The notes under the pieces: generated by a model
Databases searched by the model: none
Told to the model about the DNA's origin: nothing
The model's input: the letters and a program-made list of their open reading frames with translations, nothing else
Program-made: the position numbers and the translations under genes
Assembly (NCBI GenBank): GCA_027306755.1
Contig: DAHUZE010000050.1
Coordinates: 1-59,523, forward strand
Length of the DNA: 59,523 nucleotides
From: Acidimicrobiaceae bacterium
GTDB taxonomy: Bacteria > Actinomycetota > Acidimicrobiia > Acidimicrobiales > RAAP-2
Reading direction: 5' to 3'
Part shown: piece by piece, positions 34,711 through 41,835 of the stretch
Layout of the letters: each line of letters starts with the position of its first letter
Numbering within the stretch: the first letter of the stretch is position 1

Positions 34711-35525
34711 GCCGGCACCTCCATCGCCTCGAGGGCGGCCAGCGCCCGGTGCAGGGACCCGATCGACGAGAAGGTGCTCTTGCGCAGCATCGCTTCGGGG
34801 AGCTCCACGTCGAACGCGTCCTCGAGGGCGAGCATCACGTTCACGCTGGCGTGAGAGGTCATCCCCGCCTGGAACAGATCGTCGTCCTCGGACAGCGTGC
34901 TCACGTCCACGGGGAGCCTGGCGTGCTCGGCCAGCACATCCCGGATCCGCTCGCTGAGCTGGCTGGTCGTGGTCATCTCTGTCGTCCTCCCCTTGCTGTG
35001 GGTTCGAGCGCGGTCCTCGGAGGCCTCGCCGGGCCAGCGGTGGCCGGGAACGGGCGTGTCGCACAGTGCGGCCACGGCGATAGCGGGCGTGTCGCACAGT
35101 GCGGCCACGACGGCAACGGCAACACCGGCTTCGTGGCTGAGGCTGACGCTCATCGCTCCGATCCCGCGCCGTGCGGCCATGGCGGCTGCCCGGCGGTGCA
35201 GCCGGATCCGGCACCCGCCGCTCGGTTGACGCACGACCTCCATGTCCACCCATTGCGGACGGGCGGCGGCGGGCTCGAGGATCTTCAGGACCGCCTCCTT
35301 GGCGGCGAACCGGGCGGCAAGCGACGCGGCAGCCCCGGCCGCGTGGTTGCCGCCCCGGCTGCTGGCGATCTCGGCTTCGGTGAAGATCCGGCGGAGGTAG
35401 CGGTCCCCGAAGGCGCGGCAGGACGCGGCCACGTCGTCCACCGACGCCAGGTCCACGCCGACGCGCACGGTCCGTCCCTCCCAGCTGCTCGTCGACGCGG
35501 GCACGGCCTCGGGAAGCTCAGCCAT
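34707..35525 (-). CDS. Holo-ACP synthase fused in frame to an aminoacyl carrier protein
   Basis: One uninterrupted 272-codon frame. Residues 15-145 are an AcpS-type 4'-phosphopantetheinyl transferase (VGVDLASVDDVA, FTEAEIASSRGG, RFAAKEAVLKIL, SVSLSHEAGVAVAVVAAL). Residues 184-272 are an 89-aa carrier protein with the attachment site GMTSHASVNVMLALE (Ser224 here, Ser41 of the carrier), the TSHAS variant of DSL typical of carriers used by amino acid:CP ligases. The linker holds a duplicated VAALCDTP unit (33-bp direct repeat, 35051-35109). A GGGGAGGA site 9 nt before the internal ATG at 34976 suggests that free carrier is also made. ATG 35525 overlaps the flippase stop by 8 bp. Confidence 0.85.
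   Translation of the reverse strand: MAELPEAVPASTSSWEGRTVRVGVDLASVDDVAASCRAFGDRYLRRIFTEAEIASSRGGNHAAGAAASLAARFAAKEAVLKILEPAAARPQWVDMEVVRQPSGGCRIRLHRRAAAMAARRGIGAMSVSLSHEAGVAVAVVAALCDTPAIAVAALCDTPVPGHRWPGEASEDRARTHSKGRTTEMTTTSQLSERIRDVLAEHARLPVDVSTLSEDDDLFQAGMTSHASVNVMLALEDAFDVELPEAMLRKSTFSSIGSLHRALAALEAMEVPA
34986..34993 (-). promoter_or_regulatory. Internal ribosome binding site for free carrier protein
   Basis: GGGGAGGA lies on the - strand with 9 nt to the in-frame ATG at 34976, which opens the carrier domain (MTTTSQLSERI). It is among the strongest Shine-Dalgarno matches in the window and would be needless if only the fusion were made. Confidence 0.6.
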
Positions 35526-37872
35526 CGAGCGCCTCCACAACCTGGCGGACCAGCGCATCGGCGTCCCGGTCGCACGGCAGGGGAACGACCTCGCGCACCG
35601 ACCGGACGGCCCATGGCGCCTGCGGCGCAATGGACCGGGATGCGCTGGCGCGCCTGGCAGCCGCTTCCAGATGGGCGGCCACCTCGCACCCTCCGTCATC
35701 GCCGATGCACGGCGTGGCGACCACAAAGGTGGATGGCCCGACCCGTGCGACCAGGTCGTCGAACCGGAGCTCGCTCTGGAGCTCCGCCGCGACCGCCGCC
35801 AGCACGTCCTCGGACGGCACCGGGCCCGTACCGCCTGCCCGGGCCAGGCGGATCGCGACGACCGCCAGGGACCAGCCGGCGCCACGCGTGGCCCCCAGGA
35901 CCCGACCCACCTTGCCCAGGAGCACCGCTGCCGACGGGAGCCCGGTCACGGGGTCACGATCCGACAGGAGCGCGGCGACGAGATCCCGCCCCGGCGCCCG
36001 CCCCCCCGGGAGAGGAAGGGCTCCGGCGGCGCGCAGCCCGGCGAGGTTCTGGCGCGGTACGACGGATCCTCCCGTCTCGCCGGGCAGCGAGCCCAGCGAC
36101 ACCCTGCGGTCGGCGATCCTCGGGTCCGTGGGATCGACGACGGTCCCGGCCTCCTGCCGCCACGCCCGGAAGGGCGGGTAGAGGGAGGGCGGGGCGTACC
36201 CGTTGAGGCGTGAGCCGTTGAGGCGTGAGCCGTTGGCCGCCATCTCAGGCCCTCCCGCCTCGAAGGCCGCCACCACGACGACCATCCGGGCCGGGGCGGC
36301 CGGCACGTTCCTGGCCCCTGCGGCATCGGTCCGAGGGGCCGCGGTCGGAGCGGCATCGGTCCGAGGGGCCGCGGTCGGAGCATCCGCCGGCGGCCCACTG
36401 GCTCGCCGGGCGACGGTCGCCCGTGCCACCGAGGCCAGGTGCCCGATCTCCGACCGCACCGACGGCACCGCGAGCAGCGCCAAAGGGGGCACGACCAGGA
36501 GCAGCGACCACGGCATGGGCGTCACGGCGATGAACATCGGCGGCAGCAGCGCGGCCAACGGGAGGACCAGGCGCCGGTACCTGATGGCCGCCAGTCTGTG
36601 CGCCGCCCGGTGCGTGTAGGCCGTCGAGCTCACCGCCAGGACGCTGGCCACGCCGAACCCGGCGATGCCCAGCTGCCGGATCAGCACCAGCGATCCGGCG
36701 GTGACGATCGCCACCTCGATGGTGGCCGTGACCGCCGGGGCGAGGTTCTGTCCGTAGGCGTAGAGCAGGGTCCGTTGGACCGAGACCGGCACGCGCAGCG
36801 TCGCCCAAACCGCCAGCAGCACGTACACCGGAAGCGCCGGGAGCCACGCCCGGCCGAACACCGCCGGCACCGCCCAGTGGGCGACCACTCCGAAGGCGGC
36901 AAACGGCACCGCGGCCGCCACCATGAGCAGCAGCGTGCCCTCCTCGAGCGCGCTGGACAGGCGCCCGGGACGGTCCTTGCCCGCCTGGGAGATCGCCACC
37001 AGCCCGATGCGGTGGACGCCCCGATCGGTGAAGTTCAGCGTGCCGACCAGACGCTGGGCGAAGTTCACCAGCCCGACGCCCACCGTCCCGGCGTAGGTCC
37101 CGACGATCATCGTCAGGATCGCCGAGCGCGCCCCGCCCACCCATGTGGTGATGGCGTAGGTCCTGCCGTGCACGAACAGCTCCGACGCCGTGCGGCGCGA
37201 CCATGCGATCCTCGGCCACAATCCCGACAGGGCCATGCTCCCCACCAGCAGCCAGGTCTGCCATGCGAAGAACCCGGCGATCAGAGCCCAGGGGCCCGCC
37301 CCGACCATCGCCAGCGGGAGCGCCGTCGCGTAGAGCGCCACGTCGCCCCCGAGCTCGAGCAGGCCCATCCGCCGGTAGGCGAAGCTCCGCTCGATGCACG
37401 CCTGCATGGGAGCCCACAGGACGTTGACGGGCACGCTCAGCAGCAGGATGCGCATGGGGACGACCACCCCGTGGGGTCGCAGCCACGGTGCGACGGCAAA
37501 GGAGAGCCCCATTCCCACGGCCACCACCACCAGCGAGCTGCCCAGCAGCACCGTGAACACCTCGTCGTACCGGCGGCGGGGCAGTGGCCCCGGTTGCCGG
37601 ACGAGGAAGACCTCGGCTCCCATCTGGGCCAGCGCGGTGGCGAACAGGACGTAGGCCGCAGCCCCGCTGTAGATCCCGAAGTCCCCCGGCCCGATCCGGC
37701 GCATCACCAGCACAAGGCCGGCCAGTCGGATGCCCAGCCCGATCGCTTCGCGCCCGGCCAGGTAGGCGCCGCTGCGGAGCGCCACGTCCCGCAACGTGCG
37801 TCCGGCGGTCTCCGAGGCCGGCCCCGGGCTGGTACCCGGTGCAGCGGCAGTCCGACCTCGCGCGGCGGCCAT
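35518..37872 (-). CDS. Wzx-type polysaccharide flippase fused to a degenerate GGDEF domain
   Basis: A 784-aa protein. Residues of about 30-480 are a 12-14-TM MOP-superfamily flippase (AYLAGREAIGLGIRLAGLV, RRIGPGDFGIYSGAAAYV, NFAQRLVGTLNFTDRGVHRI) expected to move undecaprenyl-linked EPS units across the membrane. A cytoplasmic linker with 30-bp and 15-bp tandem duplications (about 495-565) leads to a C-terminal domain at about 640-784 with DPVTGLPS and LRFDDLVARVGPSTFVV. This is the diguanylate-cyclase fold with GGDEF replaced by GPSTF (712-716), so it cannot make c-di-GMP but may sense it or pair with another GGDEF protein. ATG 37872 lies 9 bp after the preceding stop. Confidence 0.85.
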   Translation of the reverse strand: MAAARGRTAAAPGTSPGPASETAGRTLRDVALRSGAYLAGREAIGLGIRLAGLVLVMRRIGPGDFGIYSGAAAYVLFATALAQMGAEVFLVRQPGPLPRRRYDEVFTVLLGSSLVVVAVGMGLSFAVAPWLRPHGVVVPMRILLLSVPVNVLWAPMQACIERSFAYRRMGLLELGGDVALYATALPLAMVGAGPWALIAGFFAWQTWLLVGSMALSGLWPRIAWSRRTASELFVHGRTYAITTWVGGARSAILTMIVGTYAGTVGVGLVNFAQRLVGTLNFTDRGVHRIGLVAISQAGKDRPGRLSSALEEGTLLLMVAAAVPFAAFGVVAHWAVPAVFGRAWLPALPVYVLLAVWATLRVPVSVQRTLLYAYGQNLAPAVTATIEVAIVTAGSLVLIRQLGIAGFGVASVLAVSSTAYTHRAAHRLAAIRYRRLVLPLAALLPPMFIAVTPMPWSLLLVVPPLALLAVPSVRSEIGHLASVARATVARRASGPPADAPTAAPRTDAAPTAAPRTDAAGARNVPAAPARMVVVVAAFEAGGPEMAANGSRLNGSRLNGYAPPSLYPPFRAWRQEAGTVVDPTDPRIADRRVSLGSLPGETGGSVVPRQNLAGLRAAGALPLPGGRAPGRDLVAALLSDRDPVTGLPSAAVLLGKVGRVLGATRGAGWSLAVVAIRLARAGGTGPVPSEDVLAAVAAELQSELRFDDLVARVGPSTFVVATPCIGDDGGCEVAAHLEAAARRASASRSIAPQAPWAVRSVREVVPLPCDRDADALVRQVVEALDG

Positions 37873-37880
37873 CGGCCGCG

Positions 37881-38975
37881 TCAGCGCGCACGGAGCTTCA
37901 CCACCGCGGCGCGGAGGAGCTCATCGGCCTCGTGCCCGCCGTTCAAGGGGGCGACGACATGGGCGGACCGCACCCTGAGCTGCGGGTCGGACTCCACGGC
38001 GGCGCGCACGAGACCGGCGAGGTGATCCTCGACCTTGGATGCGTTGGCAGCCCCCGGGGCCAGCGGGATCACCGCCACGAAGGACAGCGCGCCGATGCGT
38101 GCCACGGGGTCGTCGAACCGCAAGCCCCGCCGGAGGGCCTGCGTGACCTCCGCCACCACGTGCTCCCCGCGGGTTGCGGGGCCGTCCACGGCAAGGGCGA
38201 CGACCGCCAGCTCACCGCTCAACGCCGTGCCCGCACCCAGCAGCCGCCCGGCCCGTCCGAGGAGCGTCCCGAGCGGCACGAGACCGGCCACCTCCGGCTC
38301 TTCGGTGAGAAGTGCCCGGAACGTGTCCCCGTCCGCGACGCCCACCGGACCCTCGGGCTGGGACGGGCGGCCGGCGGGTGCCGGCTGTGCGCCGCCGGGA
38401 CGCGTCCGGATTGTCCGGCTTGACCGCGGCACGCCGATGGTGCCCGCCGGCGGCGGGAAGGGTGGCGGGGCGGGAGGCAGCACCTCAGCGGCCGGGCGGT
38501 CACCCGGCGCCGCCGGCTGGACCCGGAGCTCGGCGCGGACCACCTGGCGGGCCTGGACGTACGAGTTGAGCCGCTGGGCGACGCGGGCCAGCAGCTCGAG
38601 CTCGGCCATCCCGAACGCAGCCACCATGGGGTCGGCCACACCAAGGACGCCCGAAGGATGGCCCTGCGCCGTCATCCCCAGAGGCACGGCCGCAACGGCC
38701 AGGCGGAGGAGCGGTTCGCCCGGCTGCCCCGTGTCGAGCTGGACGGTGCGCAAGAGGGACTTTCCCTGCGCGAGCCCGGGATCGGACCACAGCTGGCGCA
38801 CCAGGCCTTCCACCTCGGCTGCGTCGAGCCCGTCCGGCTCGCTGGCGGACGGATAGGTTGCGGTGGCAAACGTCTGGGGGCCGGCGGCCAGGGCCACGAA
38901 TGCAACCGCGCTCTGGCACCCGGTCCTCGCCATCCGCAGGAGGTTGCTCGTACCGCCGCTCAGATTGTCTGGCAT
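37881..38975 (-). CDS. GAF-like plus degenerate GGDEF protein, first gene of EPS operon A
   Basis: A 364-aa cytoplasmic protein. Residues of about 10-170 look like a GAF sensor domain (SAVAFVALAAGPQTF, LRLAVAAVPLG, GVLGVADPMVAAFGMAELELLARVAQRL). After a proline-rich linker, residues 225-364 match the degenerate cyclase domain of the next gene (LRFDDPVARIGALSFVAV against LRFDDLVARVGPSTFVVA); the GGDEF site is GALSF at 295-299. The two proteins are therefore paired relatives that may heterodimerise. ATG 38975 is preferred for GAGGGA upstream; GTG 39011 is an alternative. Expressed from the SARP-type promoter at 39047-39089. Confidence 0.75.
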   Translation of the reverse strand: MPDNLSGGTSNLLRMARTGCQSAVAFVALAAGPQTFATATYPSASEPDGLDAAEVEGLVRQLWSDPGLAQGKSLLRTVQLDTGQPGEPLLRLAVAAVPLGMTAQGHPSGVLGVADPMVAAFGMAELELLARVAQRLNSYVQARQVVRAELRVQPAAPGDRPAAEVLPPAPPPFPPPAGTIGVPRSSRTIRTRPGGAQPAPAGRPSQPEGPVGVADGDTFRALLTEEPEVAGLVPLGTLLGRAGRLLGAGTALSGELAVVALAVDGPATRGEHVVAEVTQALRRGLRFDDPVARIGALSFVAVIPLAPGAANASKVEDHLAGLVRAAVESDPQLRVRSAHVVAPLNGGHEADELLRAAVVKLRAR

Positions 38976-39046
38976 CCTCGCCCGTTCCCTCGGTCCCTTG
39001 GTCGGCCACACGGCGCCCCGTCGGCGCCCGCTCGACCGTCGCCATC

Positions 39047-39089
39047 ACGGTACGGACTGCACGTCCCAGCCCCGTCTGTGGCGCGTCCC
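39047..39089 (-). promoter_or_regulatory. SARP-type promoter of EPS operon A
   Basis: Reading the - strand: heptamers GGGACGC (39089-39083), CAGACGG (39078-39072) and GGGACGT (39067-39061) repeat every 11 bp; 8 bp later comes the -10 box TACCGT (39052-39047) inside CCGTACCGT. A start near 39040 leaves about 65 nt before the ATG at 38975. The whole block GCTGGGAC-N7-CCGTACCGT is identical to that of operon B. Confidence 0.65.
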
Positions 39090-39103
39090 ACCCCGCCCGC
39101 TTC

Positions 39104-40237
39104 CTACCGTCGTGTGACGGATCTGGCGGCGGACGCGGCGACTGGCGGCGCCTTTGGCGCCAGCGCGCGTCCCAGTGCCGCCTCGGCCGCCGGGAAGCCT
39201 GCGCCCGTAATGGCCCAGTTTCCGTAGTCCCACAAGATGCTGATCCGGACGTGCTCGGCCCTCTCCCAGCTCAGCAGGTGGGCCACGAAGGCGGGGTCGT
39301 CCCCGCCGCCTCCTGTGCTCGCCGGTACGACGCCCCACATCGCCACTGCAAGCGGCCGGCGGACGGACCGGGCGAAGGACGCGGCCCATGCCGGCCCGCC
39401 GCGCTGTCCCAGCAGCGACCCCCAGCGTGTGGCGGCTGCCGATCGGCGAGGTGTGGACCGGTCGAAGACGACGGCGCCGATCAGGTCGACAGCCGAGGAG
39501 CCGGGGTACATGGCCGCCGGGCTCACGGGCGAGGTGTCGCCCCCGACCACCCACTCGAAGGTGAAGTGCGCACCGGAGACCGCCCCCATCACCTGGTGGA
39601 TGTGGTCCCAGAACTGGACGTAGGAGCGAGCCGCCGCCGCAGTGGCCACGTACCACGGCTGGGCGGCGTCGGCCGGATCCCACCCGATCATGAGCACCGC
39701 CGAGCTGAGCCCGTCCTGGACGAGACGCTGGGCCAGCAGGCTGAACTGACCGTCGTAGACGCCCGTGGCGCCGGCGGCCAGCGTGGCGCCGGTGGTCGGC
39801 AGCATCGGCACCCCGACGACCAGTTGGAAGGGACCCCCCCTCCACTGGGCGGACAGCCAGCTCGGATCGGTGATCGTGGTCCACGACGACCCGGACAGGA
39901 AGTCCAGCGCATAGCGGAATCCGTCGCTCAGCGCCTGGTCGGCGGCGACCGCCCCGCTGAGGGCGCCAGGGCCGGCATAGACCCCGGTGACGGGGGTGGC
40001 GGCGGCTGTCGTCGGTGCTGACGTGGCGGCCGGCGGCGAGCCGCCGCCCGGCGAGCCGCCGGCATGGCGCTCCGTGGTCGTGGTGGATCCGGCCGCGTCC
40101 CTGGCCGGCGCTGTCCCCGCTCCAGGGCGGGACAGCGCGACGGTCCAGGCGGCAACCACGAGCACCGCCAGCAAGACCAGCGCGATCCAGGCGGCAGCCC
40201 GGCGACGGCGGGTGCGGCGGGTCCCGCGGCGCCTCAT
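39104..40237 (-). CDS. Membrane-anchored GH26-like protein lacking catalytic glutamates
   Basis: A 377-aa protein with a basic N-terminus, one TM (16-35, signal anchor), a Ser/Thr/Gly-rich stalk (40-85) and an extracellular domain resembling the GH26 (beta-mannanase) group: FQLVVGVPML, an IGWDP motif (184-188) where family members read IGWE, and PLAVAMWGVVP at 295-305 where they read a PEWG motif, followed by GGGGDDPAFVAHLL as in relatives. Both catalytic glutamates thus appear replaced (Asp187, Met300), suggesting a polymer-binding rather than cleaving role. Last gene of operon B, overlapping the Wzy gene by 4 bp. Confidence 0.65.
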   Translation of the reverse strand: MRRRGTRRTRRRRAAAWIALVLLAVLVVAAWTVALSRPGAGTAPARDAAGSTTTTERHAGGSPGGGSPPAATSAPTTAAATPVTGVYAGPGALSGAVAADQALSDGFRYALDFLSGSSWTTITDPSWLSAQWRGGPFQLVVGVPMLPTTGATLAAGATGVYDGQFSLLAQRLVQDGLSSAVLMIGWDPADAAQPWYVATAAAARSYVQFWDHIHQVMGAVSGAHFTFEWVVGGDTSPVSPAAMYPGSSAVDLIGAVVFDRSTPRRSAAATRWGSLLGQRGGPAWAASFARSVRRPLAVAMWGVVPASTGGGGDDPAFVAHLLSWERAEHVRISILWDYGNWAITGAGFPAAEAALGRALAPKAPPVAASAARSVTRR

Positions 40238-41835
40238 CCCACGGCCCCCGCGCCCAACCGCACGCGCCCCAACCCGCCGGAGAGCACGAAGAGCCGCCGG
40301 TCACCCAGGACCGCCGACGGCTCGTCCGCCCTGACGACCCCCGGTACGGTGACCGCCATCAGCGCCCAGAGCATCTGGGGCATCCCCCCATTGCTGAGAA
40401 AGGGCCACATCGAGCTCATCACGAGGAGCGAGACCGTGGAGGCCGCGGTCGCCAGGCCCAGTGCCCGCTCCAGCCGGTCCGAGGACTTCGCCGCCTGCAG
40501 GGATCCCCGGAGCATCGCCACGGCGAGGCCGCCGAACATCAGCAGCATCGGGACGCCGCCCTCCACGAGGAACGAGATGTACTGGGACTCGGGGTACTGC
40601 CACTGCACCGATGGGGGCAGCACGACGCCGTAACCGGTCAGCGGGCGGGCGCCGATCGCCGGCAGGTACTGCCTGGTCCACACCGACCAGCGGAAGCTCA
40701 CGGTGTTGGGCACCCACGAGACGCGACCGGTGCCGGCCCCGCCCCCCAGCTCCCGGGCCAGCCGCTCGATGAGCACCGGACTCACGGCAACGGCCACGGC
40801 GGCAACGGCCAGCAACAGCCAGCGCGTCAGGCGGCCGTCGGTGTCGTAGCGCCGGGCCAGGATCAGCATGCTGACGATCAGGCACACGATGGCCGACTGC
40901 TCGACGGTGAGGGCGAGGGCCAGCCCGCACAGGATCCCGGTCACCAGGAACCAGCGGCGCCTGCGCACCTCCACCTTGGCGAACCACATCGTGACCAGGA
41001 CGAGCAGCACGGGGAGCAGGTAGCCGGCGAGCGCGGCCCAGTTTCCGAACGGGCCGGTCACCCGCTGCAGCGCCCCGGCTGTTGCTCCGGTGCCCGGTGT
41101 GAGCCCCCCCGTGATCTTGGCGATGAACGACGTGACGGCCGACACGCCCGTCTTCTGCACGAGCGCGAGCAGGGTCACCGGGATGGTGGCGAAGAGCAGC
41201 GCCGCCACCACCAGCCGGCGTTCCCCACTCGTCCGGACAGCCTGGCGGATGCCCCGGTAGACGAGGAAGAACTGGAGCTGCCCGAAGACGGTCCCCCACT
41301 GGTCCAGGACCAGATGCTCGTGGAGGGTCACCTCGGAGTAGGCGCCGAAGGCTGCCCAGCACAGCCCGTAGGCGAGCAGCACCCAGTCGAGCAATCCCCA
41401 CGGGACGGCGTCCTGGCGCCGGACGAAGACGATCAACGTGAGGCCGATCCCCCCGATGATCAGCTCCGAGAGCCGGATGTGGGGGATGGGGAACCCGCTC
41501 GCCAACCCCGAGGTCATTGGGACCAGCGTGGCGAGCATCACCGCGCCGATGATCGGCCAGAGCAGCACCAGGCCCACGCCTGCGGCGGCGATGACCAGCG
41601 CGACGGCGTCCTTGGGCTTGGACACGCCGAGGAACCCGGCGGCAAACGCCACGGTGGCCGCCGCCAGGGCGATGAGGACCGGTCGGGGCTGCCGCCCGAG
41701 CCATCCCGATCGCTCCGGTTCGGCCCGTGGGCGAGCCTGGGCTACGAACCGCCCGCCGGCCGGCAGCGCCGCAGCGCGGCGCGGGCTCCCGGGCCGGCTC
41801 GAGCCGGCGACCGCCGGAACGTCAGTCGGAGCCAT
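40234..41835 (-). CDS. Wzy-like O-antigen/EPS polymerase (O-antigen ligase family)
   Basis: A 533-aa polytopic membrane protein with about 12 TMs starting near residue 50. The pattern LLDWVLLAYGLCWAAFGAY, the long external loop with RWSVWTRQYLPAIGARPLTGYG and the following QYPESQYISFLVEGGVPMLL is characteristic of Wzy/WaaL-family proteins, which join lipid-linked repeat units outside the membrane; the arginine and SQYISFLVEGG region is the usual active part. ATG 41835 overlaps the Wzz-like gene by 14 bp. With flippase and copolymerase nearby, this is a complete Wzx/Wzy assembly set. Confidence 0.85.
   Translation of the reverse strand: MAPTDVPAVAGSSRPGSPRRAAALPAGGRFVAQARPRAEPERSGWLGRQPRPVLIALAAATVAFAAGFLGVSKPKDAVALVIAAAGVGLVLLWPIIGAVMLATLVPMTSGLASGFPIPHIRLSELIIGGIGLTLIVFVRRQDAVPWGLLDWVLLAYGLCWAAFGAYSEVTLHEHLVLDQWGTVFGQLQFFLVYRGIRQAVRTSGERRLVVAALLFATIPVTLLALVQKTGVSAVTSFIAKITGGLTPGTGATAGALQRVTGPFGNWAALAGYLLPVLLVLVTMWFAKVEVRRRRWFLVTGILCGLALALTVEQSAIVCLIVSMLILARRYDTDGRLTRWLLLAVAAVAVAVSPVLIERLARELGGGAGTGRVSWVPNTVSFRWSVWTRQYLPAIGARPLTGYGVVLPPSVQWQYPESQYISFLVEGGVPMLLMFGGLAVAMLRGSLQAAKSSDRLERALGLATAASTVSLLVMSSMWPFLSNGGMPQMLWALMAVTVPGVVRADEPSAVLGDRRLFVLSGGLGRVRLGAGAVG

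Noticed and set aside
40340-40360. Another near match to the shared promoter box (CGGTACGG followed by TGACCGCCAT)
   Set aside because: It lies inside the Wzy coding region, one base off the 9-bp box, and lacks the 11-bp heptamer series; taken as chance.
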